This document shows positions 8,258 through 16,567 of a DNA stretch of 64,000 nucleotides, piece after piece. Under the pieces are notes generated by a model. It saw nothing but the letters and a program-made list of their open reading frames with translations, did no database searches and was not told the origin of the DNA. The DNA lies in NCBI RefSeq assembly GCF_011742875.1, contig NZ_JAAQTL010000001.1, forward strand, positions 744,001 to 808,000, in the 5' to 3' direction. Positions within the stretch are counted from its first letter, which is position 1. Each line of letters begins with the position of its first letter. The stretch is from Luteibacter yeojuensis. GTDB taxonomy: Bacteria > Pseudomonadota > Gammaproteobacteria > Xanthomonadales > Rhodanobacteraceae. The position numbers and the translations under genes were made by a program.

Positions 8258-9088
8258 ATGAGCGCGCAAGTCGGCTCCCGGCCGTACCAGGAGGCGACGG
8301 CACGATTGCCGTTGGTTCGCAGCCTTCTCGAGGCCCGTTACAGGAAGGCGTTCTTCGCCCACCATGCCCTGACCCACCACCTCTACCGGGGGGTCTACCG
8401 TACGTTCGACGAGGCGCAGGCGAGCATCCCGCCCGCGAATGCCACCGGCTACGACAACACCGAGTCGGCCGGACTGTACCGCGACCGCACGCATCGCATC
8501 TTCATCAACGATTATCCGATGATCTACTGGCTCGGCCGGTGGTTCGGCGAAGGCGCGCGGAGCGTGTTCGATCTGGGCGGACACATCGGCATCGCCTATT
8601 ACGCGTACCAGAAACTCCTGAACTATCCCCAGGGCCTGCGCTGGACAGTGATGGACGTACCGGCGGTGAACGAGGCCGGGGAGCGCTGGGCAAAGGAACA
8701 CGATCCGTTGGGCCGCCTGCACTTCGCCGACGATATCGCCGGCGCGGCGGGCGCGGACGTGCTGTTCGCCGCAGGCTCGCTGCAGTACCTGCGCTACTCG
8801 CTGGCCGATGCCCTGGCCGCCATGGAACCGAAGCCCCGTTTCCTGCTCCTCAATTCCGTGCCGGTACACATGAGGGAGTCGTATTTCACCGTGCAGAACA
8901 TCGGCACGGCATGCTGCCCGTACAGGGTGACCGCCGAGCGCGAATTCCTCGGCGGCCTGGCGTCGCTCGGCTACGAGCTGCGGGACCGTTGGGAGAACCA
9001 GCAGCGCTCCTGCATCGTTCCCTTCCACCCGGAGCTCTCGCTCGACCGGTACTTCGGTTTCGCGTTCCAGCGCGACGCCACCCTGTAG
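8258..9088 (+). CDS. TIGR04325-like putative methyltransferase
   Basis: 276 residues from ATG 8258, preceded by GGAG; an in-frame ATG at 8192 would add 22 unlikely residues. The sequence FNDYPMxYWL-like segment, SVFDLGGHIGIAYYAY and LRWTVMDVPAVNEAGERWA match the TIGR04325 methyltransferase family (SAM-binding glycine-rich loop FDLGGHIG), often found with surface-glycan genes. The substrate is unknown. The stop codon TAG lies inside the left arm of a palindromic repeat. Confidence 0.8.
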   Translation: MSAQVGSRPYQEATARLPLVRSLLEARYRKAFFAHHALTHHLYRGVYRTFDEAQASIPPANATGYDNTESAGLYRDRTHRIFINDYPMIYWLGRWFGEGARSVFDLGGHIGIAYYAYQKLLNYPQGLRWTVMDVPAVNEAGERWAKEHDPLGRLHFADDIAGAAGADVLFAAGSLQYLRYSLADALAAMEPKPRFLLLNSVPVHMRESYFTVQNIGTACCPYRVTAEREFLGGLASLGYELRDRWENQQRSCIVPFHPELSLDRYFGFAFQRDATL

Positions 9089-9173
9089 GAGCCGCTATAG
9101 CGGCGAGGGGGGCTCGCGGCAGCCATTCAGCTGGTCGCAAGCTTTTCTCGCCGCTATAGCGGCTCCTACAGGG
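9082..9173. repeat. Long palindromic repeat (TATA-type), czcA/methyltransferase junction
   Basis: Left arm CCTGTAGGAGCCGCTATAGC... (9082-9108) and its inverted right arm (9147-9173) flank a spacer of about 38 bp. Each arm is itself a small palindrome (GCCGCTATAGCGGC). It sits between convergent genes, gives the methyltransferase its stop codon and may act as a bidirectional terminator. Same family as 15315, 33582 and 58325. Confidence 0.85.
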
Positions 9174-9194
9174 CGTACCTTATTCCCCCGTCTT

Positions 9195-12100
9195 TCAACG
9201 GTGTTGCGGAGACCTTTCCGTCGCGGCCGCGTCGACCCGGCGTTGCTCCATCCAGTCGTACAGCACAGGCAGCAGCACCAGCGTCAGCAAGGTCGAAGTG
9301 ATCAGGCCGCCGACCACCACCGTGGCCAGCGGGCGTTGGGTCTCGGCTCCCACGCCGGTGGACAACAGCATCGGCACCAGGCCGAGGATCGCGACGCTGG
9401 CGGTCATGAGCACGGGGCGAAGCCGCAGTGCCGTACCGCGGACGACCGATTCCCTGACGCTCGACCCGGCCTGCTGCTGCTCGTTGAGGAAGCTCACGAG
9501 GACGATACCGTTCAACATGGCGACACCGAATACCGCGATGAAGCCGATGGCCGAGGGTACCGACAGGTATTGCCCGGTGAGGAAAAGGCCGACGATGCCG
9601 CCGATGGTGGCGAACGGTACGTTCGCCAGGATCAGGCCCGCGTAGCGTACCGAACGGAAGGCGGTGTAAAGCAGGATGAAGATGAAGAAGATCGTGGCCG
9701 GTACGATCACCGACAGGCGCTTGAGCGCGCGCTGCTGGTTCTCGAAGGCGCCGCCCCATTCGGTGTAATACCCCGTGGGCATCTTCACGCTCGTGGCGAT
9801 CGCCTCGTTTGCTTCCTTCACGAACCCGTCGATGTCACGGCCGCGGACGTCCATCTGGATCACGGCGTAACGCTGGAGCCGCTCGCGGCGGATGAAGGCA
9901 TAGCCCTCCGCGGTCGTCACTTTCGCTACCTGGCTCAGCTGGACGAGGGCGCCCGAAGGCGTGTTGATGGGGATGCGTCGCACGTCCTGGAGGGATGCCT
10001 TGCTGGCGTCGTCGAGGCGGACGGTCATGTCGAAGCGCTTCACGCCGTCGAGGACCGTACTCACCGGTTCGCCACCGATGCCGTTGCGGACCACCGTCAG
10101 CACGTCCTCGGCATTGAGCCCGTAGCGAGCGAGCGCATCGCGGTCCACCTCGATGCGGATCTGCGGCTTGCCGGTGTTCGCCTCGAGCGCCAGGTCGGCG
10201 ACGCCCGGCACATGGGCGAGCGTGTCCTTTATCTTCGTGCTGAGCCGGTCGAGTTCCGCGAGATCGTTGCCGTAGAGCTTGAGCGCCAGGGTGGCTCTTA
10301 CGCCGGAAATCAGCTCCTCGATACGCATCTGGATGGGTTGCGTATAGCTCACCATGGCCGTCGGCAGGAGGGTGCCGAGTTCCTCCTGCATATTTTCCTG
10401 GATGCTTTCGAAGGTTTCGCCGTCGCGCCACTGTGCCTTCGGTTTCAAGGGCGTGTATACCTCCATGTAGTTGACGTCCGCGGTTTCGCCCTTTTCGGCG
10501 CGACCGATCATGGCAAGGGTGGTATCGACTTCCGGGAACTTCGCCTTGATGCGCTCGGCGACGCGCCGGGACACATCGATGGATTCGTCCAGGGAGGCGG
10601 ATGGGATCGAGGTGATACGCCACATGATGGCGCCTTCGCGCAGGTTGGGCATGAACTCCTTGCCCAGGAACGGAAACAGGGCGAGCGCACCGACCAGGGC
10701 CGCCGTGGCGATGCCGATCACCGCCCGGCGATGGCCGAGCGACCATGCGAGTACGGGGGCATAGCCCCGCTTCAGGCAGGCGACCAGCCGGGTGTCCTTT
10801 TCTTCCCTCGGCTTCAGGACGATCGCCGCCAGTACCGGAATGAGGGTGAGGGAGAGCAGCAGCGACCCTGCCATGGCGAAACCGATGTTGAACGCCATGG
10901 GTTTGAACATCTTGCCTTCGAGCCCTTGCAGGCCGAACAACGGCAGGAACACGACGATGATGATGAGGATCGCGAAGGCGACGGGCTTGGCCACCTCGCG
11001 CGCCGCCTGTAGAACGGCGGATGTCCTGTCGACCGTTTCGCCATGTTCGAGTCGCTCGGCCATGATCCGGAACGCGTTTTCGACCATGACGACGGCGCCG
11101 TCGACCATCATGCCGATGCCGATCGCAAGGCCGGCGAGGGACATCAGGTTGGCCGAAAGCCCGGCCTTCTCCATGCAGATGAAGGCGATGAGCATGGCCA
11201 GCGGCAGGGTGACGATGACGATCAGGGCGCTGCGCAACTCGCCCAGGAAGAGGAACAGCACGACGGCGACGAGGATCGATCCCTCGATGAGCGCGCGCAC
11301 GGCGGTGCCCACCGCGGCGTTGACGAGATCCGTGCGTTCGTACACCGGCTTGACGACCGTGTCCCTGGGCAGGGCCTGCTTCACCGTATCCAGCCGGGCC
11401 TTCACGGCATCGACCACGCTCTTGGCATTTTCACCGATGCGGGCCAGCGCCATGCCCATCACGACCTCCTTGCCGTCGCGGGTGACCGCGCCGGTGCGGG
11501 ACGCGCCGGCTTCCGTGACGGTCGCCACGTCGCGCACGTAAACCGGGGTGCCGTCTTCCGTTTTCAGCACGATGTTGCCGATATCCCTGCCGTTCTTGAC
11601 CAGACCCAGGCCACGCACGAGGTACTGCTCGCGCCCCACGTCGATGACATTGCCTCCCACCTGGGCGTTATTGGCCTCCAGTGCCTGGATCACGTCCTTG
11701 AACCCGAGCTTGTGCGCGATGAGGCGCATGGGGTCGATGCGCACCTGGTATTGCTTTTCCTGCCCTCCCCATGAGGTGACGTCGTCGACACCCGGTGCCG
11801 TGCGCAGGATCAGCCGGACAGTCCAGTCCTGCAGGGTACGCAGGTCCATGTCGGAGGGCGCGTTCTTCAGCGTGTCGTCGGCGCGTTCGACGGTGTACCA
11901 GAACACCTGGCCGAGGCCGGACGTGTTCGGGCCCATCTCGGGTTTGCCGTAGCCTGCCGGCAAACGGTCGCCGACCTGCTGCAATCGCTCGTTGACCAGC
12001 TGGCGGGCGAAGTAGACGTCCATGCCGTCGTCGAAGTAGACGGACACATAAGAAAGGCCGAACAGGCTGACCGAGCGGATCTCCTGCACCTTCGGCAGAC

Positions 12101-12323
12101 CGGCGAGGGCCGATTCCACGGGCGTGGTCAACAGCTGCTCGACATCCTCGGAGGCCAGGCCGGATGCTTCGGTATAGACGTTTACCTGGACCGGCGTCAC
12201 GTCGGGGAACGCATCGATCGGCAAGGTGCGCGCCGCCTGGTACCCGAGCGCCGCCACGACGACGAACGCGATGACGACGAGAACCTTGTACTTGAGGGAC
12301 ATGGCGACGAGGCGCTCCAGCAT
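9195..12323 (-). CDS. czcA: CzcA-type RND heavy-metal efflux pump
   Basis: 1042 residues, inner-membrane HME-RND pump that drives divalent metal cations out through CzcB and CzcC. N terminus MLERLVAMSLKYK, first periplasmic loop FPDVTPVQVNVYTEASGLA, the helix-4 proton-relay motif IGIGMMVDGAVVMVENAF near residue 400, and closing TLVLLPVLYDWMEQRR. The DGA form of the motif favours Zn/Co/Cd or related ions over Cu/Ag, by family knowledge. The ATG at 12323 overlaps czcB (ATGA); upstream in-frame codons are not used. Confidence 0.93.
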   Translation of the reverse strand: MLERLVAMSLKYKVLVVIAFVVVAALGYQAARTLPIDAFPDVTPVQVNVYTEASGLASEDVEQLLTTPVESALAGLPKVQEIRSVSLFGLSYVSVYFDDGMDVYFARQLVNERLQQVGDRLPAGYGKPEMGPNTSGLGQVFWYTVERADDTLKNAPSDMDLRTLQDWTVRLILRTAPGVDDVTSWGGQEKQYQVRIDPMRLIAHKLGFKDVIQALEANNAQVGGNVIDVGREQYLVRGLGLVKNGRDIGNIVLKTEDGTPVYVRDVATVTEAGASRTGAVTRDGKEVVMGMALARIGENAKSVVDAVKARLDTVKQALPRDTVVKPVYERTDLVNAAVGTAVRALIEGSILVAVVLFLFLGELRSALIVIVTLPLAMLIAFICMEKAGLSANLMSLAGLAIGIGMMVDGAVVMVENAFRIMAERLEHGETVDRTSAVLQAAREVAKPVAFAILIIIVVFLPLFGLQGLEGKMFKPMAFNIGFAMAGSLLLSLTLIPVLAAIVLKPREEKDTRLVACLKRGYAPVLAWSLGHRRAVIGIATAALVGALALFPFLGKEFMPNLREGAIMWRITSIPSASLDESIDVSRRVAERIKAKFPEVDTTLAMIGRAEKGETADVNYMEVYTPLKPKAQWRDGETFESIQENMQEELGTLLPTAMVSYTQPIQMRIEELISGVRATLALKLYGNDLAELDRLSTKIKDTLAHVPGVADLALEANTGKPQIRIEVDRDALARYGLNAEDVLTVVRNGIGGEPVSTVLDGVKRFDMTVRLDDASKASLQDVRRIPINTPSGALVQLSQVAKVTTAEGYAFIRRERLQRYAVIQMDVRGRDIDGFVKEANEAIATSVKMPTGYYTEWGGAFENQQRALKRLSVIVPATIFFIFILLYTAFRSVRYAGLILANVPFATIGGIVGLFLTGQYLSVPSAIGFIAVFGVAMLNGIVLVSFLNEQQQAGSSVRESVVRGTALRLRPVLMTASVAILGLVPMLLSTGVGAETQRPLATVVVGGLITSTLLTLVLLPVLYDWMEQRRVDAAATERSPQHR

Positions 12324-13444
12324 CAGTCTTCTCCCAGCTGCGAGCGGAGGATCCGTGCCTTGAGGGCGAACGCTCCCTTGCTGACGTAAGGCGTGCCGGC
12401 TTTCAGGCCGTTCTTCACCTCGGTCCATCCGTCATGGGTCTCGCCTACCTCGATCGCGACGGGCTCGAACTGTCCCGTCTTCTTGCCGCTTACGAACACG
12501 GTGGGCTGGTTGAGCAACAGGACGATGGCTTCCGCCGGAACGGCAAGTTGCCGGGTGTGCGAGGCCACGGCGATGCGCGCTTCCACCAGTTCGCCGGGGT
12601 GCAGCAGATCCTTTTCGTTGGGGACCTGGATGCGTACGTCGACCGTGCGCGTCTTTTCGTCCGTCTGGTGCGAGCGCTGGATGACGCTGCCCTTGGTTTC
12701 GCTGCCGTGGGCCAGGATCGTGACGGCGGCACCGGGTTCCGCCTGTTCCGCCACGCCGGGGGGAAGATGCGCCTCGACCCACACGGACGATTCGGCCACG
12801 ATGGTGAACAGCGGGCGCCCCGGTTCGATGCGTTCGCCCACGACGAAGCTGTCGGTGGTGATCCGGCCCGCTTTCGGAGCGAGGAGTTCGAAGCTGCCGT
12901 CGGCGGCGGCGGAACCGCGCTTCACGAGGCTGGCGATCTGCCCGTCGGACATGCCATAGGCCTTGAGCTTGGCCCGGGCCTGATCGCGCTGGACCAGTGC
13001 CTCGTTGTAACGCCGTGCGGAAACGGCCTGGGGGCCCAGGGAGGCCACACGAGCCCAGTCCTGGCTTGCGACGATCAGCTGGCCCTGGGTTTCGGCGACG
13101 TCGACGCTCGACAGCACGACAAGCGGTTGCCCGGCTTTCACGACGTCGCCCAGGCGGACTTTGCGGGCGACCACCTGGGATGCGACGCGCGGCGACACGA
13201 GCGCCGTGGAGTAGGCATCCACCGTGACCTCGCCCGGTGCGCGAACCTGGTCGGTGACGGTGCGCTCGGTCGCGGTACTCATCGCGATGCCGGCCTCTTC
13301 GATGGCGGCGGCATCGAGGACCAGTGGATGGGTCGAGGCGGGTGCCGCCGGCGTTTCGACCTGCGCGGCAGCGACCGCCTGCGTCGTGAGGGCCAACGCG
13401 ACGGCGATCGACGCGAGGGTGGATCGGAAGAAGAACGGCGTCAT
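12323..13444 (-). CDS. czcB: CzcB-type periplasmic adaptor (membrane fusion protein)
   Basis: 373 residues. The signal peptide MTPFFFRSTLASIAVALALTT ends around AVAA. It has a barrel-sandwich half-motif VSPRVASQVVARKVRLGDVVKAGQ, a coiled hairpin near residues 120-165, the second lipoyl half ELLAPKAGRITTDSFVVGERI and a beta-barrel region GELVEARIAVASH. It links CzcA to the outer-membrane channel. ATGA overlaps at both ends give tight coupling czcC-czcB-czcA. It lacks an N-terminal His-rich metal-binding extension. Confidence 0.92.
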   Translation of the reverse strand: MTPFFFRSTLASIAVALALTTQAVAAAQVETPAAPASTHPLVLDAAAIEEAGIAMSTATERTVTDQVRAPGEVTVDAYSTALVSPRVASQVVARKVRLGDVVKAGQPLVVLSSVDVAETQGQLIVASQDWARVASLGPQAVSARRYNEALVQRDQARAKLKAYGMSDGQIASLVKRGSAAADGSFELLAPKAGRITTDSFVVGERIEPGRPLFTIVAESSVWVEAHLPPGVAEQAEPGAAVTILAHGSETKGSVIQRSHQTDEKTRTVDVRIQVPNEKDLLHPGELVEARIAVASHTRQLAVPAEAIVLLLNQPTVFVSGKKTGQFEPVAIEVGETHDGWTEVKNGLKAGTPYVSKGAFALKARILRSQLGED

Positions 13445-14838
13445 GGGGAAATGTCCTGGGTGCTGCCGTCGATCCATTCGGTCAGGCGGCCCGCGGCGGC
13501 GAGGTAGTCGAACCACGCCTGCCACGTCTGGTTTTCGAGGGCGATGCCGGAGAGGGCGGCGTCGAGGCTTTGTTTCAGCTGGACGAGGTAATCCGACGTG
13601 CCGATTTCCCCGGCTTGCCAGAGCTTGTCGAGGAGCTTCGCCCTCTCGTCGAAAGCACCGGCGCGTCCCTGCCGGTAGCCGTCACTGGCCATGCGCATGG
13701 CCTCATAGGTCGCGCGGGCCTGCTTCAGCCGCGCATCCGAACGAAGCGCGATGGCGCGCCGGGATGCGAAGGCCGCGTCCGCGTCCGCACGTGCCGCGCT
13801 CACGTCGTAGCTTCCGGCGTTGAGCACGGGCAGCGGGATGGAGACGCTGATGCCGACCACGCGGTCCGTTCGCGGTCCGCTGCGGACCTGTCCGCCGGTG
13901 AGGCTCAGCGTCGGATCGGGTCGCCGGCCGCGGTCGGCGACCGTCACCGCGGCTTCCGCGCGTTCCTGCTCGGCCTGTGCCTGGACCAGTTCGGGCCGCT
14001 CGCCGGTCGAAACGGGCGGCGGCAGTCCTTGCGCCGGTGGAAGCTCGCGTGGCAACGCGGAAAGCACGGCGTCCGCACCGGGGCCCAGCGAGGCGAGCGC
14101 GGCGAGGGCGCTTGCTTCCTGCGCCTCGAGTCCGGCTTGCTGGATCCGGGCCTCACCCAGCGCCAGTCCCGCCAGGTCTCGTTCGGGGCTGCTGATGTCG
14201 CCGACGTTCAGCCGCTGCGCGGCGAGCTCGTCGAAGCGGCGCATGAGTTCCACCCGTCGGCGACCGAGCGCGCCCTGTTCCCGCGACAGGACGACGGACG
14301 ACCACGCCTTGAGCCAGTCGAGCGCGACGTCGCGCCGTTCGAGGGCGTAGCGCGCCTCGCGGGAACGCAGCTCGGCGTCGCCTTCGGCCATGCGGGCTTT
14401 GCGCTTGCCTGAGACATCCAGGGTGAGACTTGCCCCGGCGGTACGGCGATCGACGTCGGCATTCTCGCCTTCGAGTTGCAGTGAAGGGTTATATACGGGT
14501 TGCGCCGCGGCCCTCGCACGCTCGCGCGCCGCACGGACCGCTGCATCGGCGGCCTGAACCTGTGGGCTATCGCTCCACAGCGCGTGAAGCGCGGCCCGCA
14601 CGGAGCGCAACGACGGCTCATCACTCCCCCGAAGCGCCCCGTCATTCCTGCCAAGCACCCCGTCATTCCCGCGAAGGCTGGAATCCAGCGTCTCCCCGCG
14701 AGCTACGGAAAGCGTCGCTGGGTCCCTGCCTGCGCAGGGACGACGGTGGGTGGGTTCCGTCGCGCTTGCGCCGGCCACGGCGAAAGCGGCGAGCAACGCG
14801 CACAGTGCGCCACGCGGCGCCGCACGTCGAAAGATCAT
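13441..14838 (-). CDS. czcC: CzcC-type outer-membrane efflux channel with repeat-derived insert
   Basis: 465 residues, TolC-like outer membrane factor. Start ATG 14838 with AGGAG upstream; signal peptide MIFRRAAPRGALCALLAAF, cleavage near ASATEP. Two long helical repeats follow (LHALWSDSPQVQAADAAVRAAR... and ...PELVQAQAEQERAEAAVTV). Residues about 31-73 (PCAGRDPATLSV, LDSSLRGNDG, LGRNDGALRG) are the translation of a palindromic DNA repeat inserted between the signal peptide and the mature domain; the frame is preserved. First gene of czcCBA. Confidence 0.9.
   Translation of the reverse strand: MIFRRAAPRGALCALLAAFAVAGASATEPTHRRPCAGRDPATLSVARGETLDSSLRGNDGVLGRNDGALRGSDEPSLRSVRAALHALWSDSPQVQAADAAVRAARERARAAAQPVYNPSLQLEGENADVDRRTAGASLTLDVSGKRKARMAEGDAELRSREARYALERRDVALDWLKAWSSVVLSREQGALGRRRVELMRRFDELAAQRLNVGDISSPERDLAGLALGEARIQQAGLEAQEASALAALASLGPGADAVLSALPRELPPAQGLPPPVSTGERPELVQAQAEQERAEAAVTVADRGRRPDPTLSLTGGQVRSGPRTDRVVGISVSIPLPVLNAGSYDVSAARADADAAFASRRAIALRSDARLKQARATYEAMRMASDGYRQGRAGAFDERAKLLDKLWQAGEIGTSDYLVQLKQSLDAALSGIALENQTWQAWFDYLAAAGRLTEWIDGSTQDISP
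14637..14746. repeat. CGTCATTCCCGCGAAGGC-type repeat inside czcC
   Basis: A left arm CGTCATTCCCGCGAAGGCTG (from 14661) and a right arm ending GCGCAGGGACGACGG (to 14746) form an inverted pair; a degraded extra copy (CGTCATTCCTGCC) begins at 14637. This repeat type is widespread between genes in proteobacteria, and its translation LDSSLRGNDG is a well-known signature. Here it is wholly within the czcC reading frame. Confidence 0.85.
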
Positions 14839-14904
14839 GGGTGTATCTCCTGAGTCGCGAACGATCCGCACCGACCCTCGGGGGCGGTGCGCCGGGTCGG
14901 GTAC

Positions 14905-15264
14905 TCAGGCGATGGGCGGGCGGAGCGGCGAGCGCTCGATGGACGGCGACAGGAGAGGCGGCAGGGGCGCCGCCAGGTGCGAGAGCGTCGCCATCACGGG
15001 AACGCTGGCGTCATGCGAGGGAAGGGCCACGGCATGGGCGCAGGTACAGTGACAACCGCCGCCTTCGCCCAGCACGCAGGTGTCGTCGTCTTCGAGGGCC
15101 AGGGCATGTGTATCGGCGACGTCGCCGCCGAACGCGACACGCGGCCCGTCGAGCACGCAGAAGGTGGACATCGCCACCTTGAACAACAACACCGCCAACG
15201 CAAGCACCCACACGCCGCGATGGCGGCGAAGACGGGCGAGCAGGTGTGGCGTGCGACGAGACAT
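14905..15264 (-). CDS. Small Cys/His-rich membrane-anchored protein upstream of czcC
   Basis: 119 residues from ATG 15264 (AGGA eight bases upstream; starts at 15273 and 15291 are possible). One N-terminal hydrophobic segment (GVWVLALAVLLFKVAMSTFC) suggests a membrane anchor or uncleaved signal; then an acidic stretch and a cluster CVLGEGGGCHCTCAHAVALP. The Cys/His cluster and its place 66 bp before czcC point to periplasmic metal binding or sensing. That role is inferred, and I do not recognise a named family. Confidence 0.65.
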   Translation of the reverse strand: MSRRTPHLLARLRRHRGVWVLALAVLLFKVAMSTFCVLDGPRVAFGGDVADTHALALEDDDTCVLGEGGGCHCTCAHAVALPSHDASVPVMATLSHLAAPLPPLLSPSIERSPLRPPIA

Positions 15265-15314
15265 GCGCGGCATCCTAGCGGAGGCCGGCAATGTTAGACA
15301 ATTCCACGAGGCAT

Positions 15315-15390
15315 TGTAGGAGCCGCTATAGCGGCGAGGGCAACCTTGCGCCGTTTCCCTGGCCTCGTCGCCGCCATGGCGGCTCCTACA
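15315..15390. repeat. Palindromic repeat at 3' end of the glycan operon
   Basis: Left arm TGTAGGAGCCGCTATAGCGG (from 15315), right arm ending GCCGCCATGGCGGCTCCTACA (to 15390). The two arms use different core dinucleotides (TATA and CATG), so it mixes two subtypes. The last gene of the minus-strand operon takes its TAG stop (15386-15388) from the right arm. Confidence 0.85.
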
Positions 15391-16567
15391 CGAGCGTCGC
15401 GGGTTCCGCGACGTGAGATTTTCCTGGCCGGGCCAGCTCGAAATCGCGGTAGCGGCCCGGGTCGCCGGTCATTCCGGCCTCCGCCGCCTTCGCGATGTTG
15501 TACATCTCGCGCGCCGTCACATAATGCAGCACGTAGTTGCGCCCGTCATTGTAGGCGGACTCCAGGTAATCGTGCATGTCGTCGATGGGCTTGCCGAGCA
15601 ACGTGTCCATGTCGCGCTCCTGCGTGCCGTGTGTGTGCACCTTGACGAACACCCACTCCGGGCGCCCCTCCACGTGGATGCCCGTGCGTACCCACTGGTC
15701 GACGCGATGGCGCGACGGCGGGCAGCCCTTGCGGATGTCCGAGTTCTCGATGCGCGGCACGATGCCGAAGCGACGGTCCGTCCAGTTCAGGCCCAGCGGC
15801 CCCTGGATGATCAGCAGGTCGCCCACCGGCTTTCCGCCCACGCGCATCGGCACGCCGGTATCGTGCGACTTGCAGCGCTGCGGATCGTCCGTGGCGTAGT
15901 AAATGGCGTTCGACAGGCGCGTCTGCGTGTCGCTGGGCGCGGAAGGCAGCGTGAAATCGGCGTAGCAGCCGAGCTCGCGCAGCAGGATCAGTTCGTTGTT
16001 TATCCCGCACCAACGCCCGTCGGCGCGCGAATTGTCCAGGCACCAGTTGCCGTGGATGAAGGCGAAGCGCAGCTGGCCGGTGACGGGATCGCGCGGCAGC
16101 GCACCGTGTTTTTCGTGCAGCAGGCGGTTGAAGCGGTCCATCGTCGCGACGAAATTCTCCGCCGTGTCGTTGTCGTGGTGCAGGTGGATTTCGATCTCGC
16201 CGTAACCCTCCGCGCAGAGGGCCGCGATCTTGTCGAGGTGCTCCTCCACGTATTCCTCTTCCGGATAGAAGAAGCTGTGTTGCGGCATGCGGCCGTCGGC
16301 GTCGCGGTGCCGCGACGCCATGGCGCGGTACTCGTCGCACCACCGGTCCACCCGGCGACGCTGGGTGGCCATGTCCACCCGGCCCCAGTTGGGTTCGAAA
16401 TGGTCCACGAAGCAGAACAGTACATGCACCGGTCCGACCGCCTTCGGTGGCGCACGGCGGGTGAGGTAACCCCACAGCCAGTACTGCATGTTGCGCGCGC
16501 GGATGGCGACGACAACCAGTGCCGCGGCGGCGAGGAGGGCAACGGCGAGCAGGGCGATGACGATCAC
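15386..16567 (-). CDS. Atypical polysaccharide-deacetylase-like membrane protein
   Basis: 393 residues from GTG 16567, which overlaps the upstream GT4 stop (GTGA). An N-terminal membrane helix (VIVIALLAVALLAAAALVV) precedes a domain with VHVLFCFVDHFEPNWG, EIEIHLHHDNDTAENF and VFVKVHTHGTQ. The Asp-His and His-x-His patterns recall the metal-site motifs of the NodB/carbohydrate esterase 4 fold but in an unusual form; it is often seen in EpsB/XrtA-type exopolysaccharide loci. Last gene of the eleven-gene operon. Activity unproven. Confidence 0.72.
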   Translation of the reverse strand: MIVIALLAVALLAAAALVVVAIRARNMQYWLWGYLTRRAPPKAVGPVHVLFCFVDHFEPNWGRVDMATQRRRVDRWCDEYRAMASRHRDADGRMPQHSFFYPEEEYVEEHLDKIAALCAEGYGEIEIHLHHDNDTAENFVATMDRFNRLLHEKHGALPRDPVTGQLRFAFIHGNWCLDNSRADGRWCGINNELILLRELGCYADFTLPSAPSDTQTRLSNAIYYATDDPQRCKSHDTGVPMRVGGKPVGDLLIIQGPLGLNWTDRRFGIVPRIENSDIRKGCPPSRHRVDQWVRTGIHVEGRPEWVFVKVHTHGTQERDMDTLLGKPIDDMHDYLESAYNDGRNYVLHYVTAREMYNIAKAAEAGMTGDPGRYRDFELARPGKSHVAEPATLV

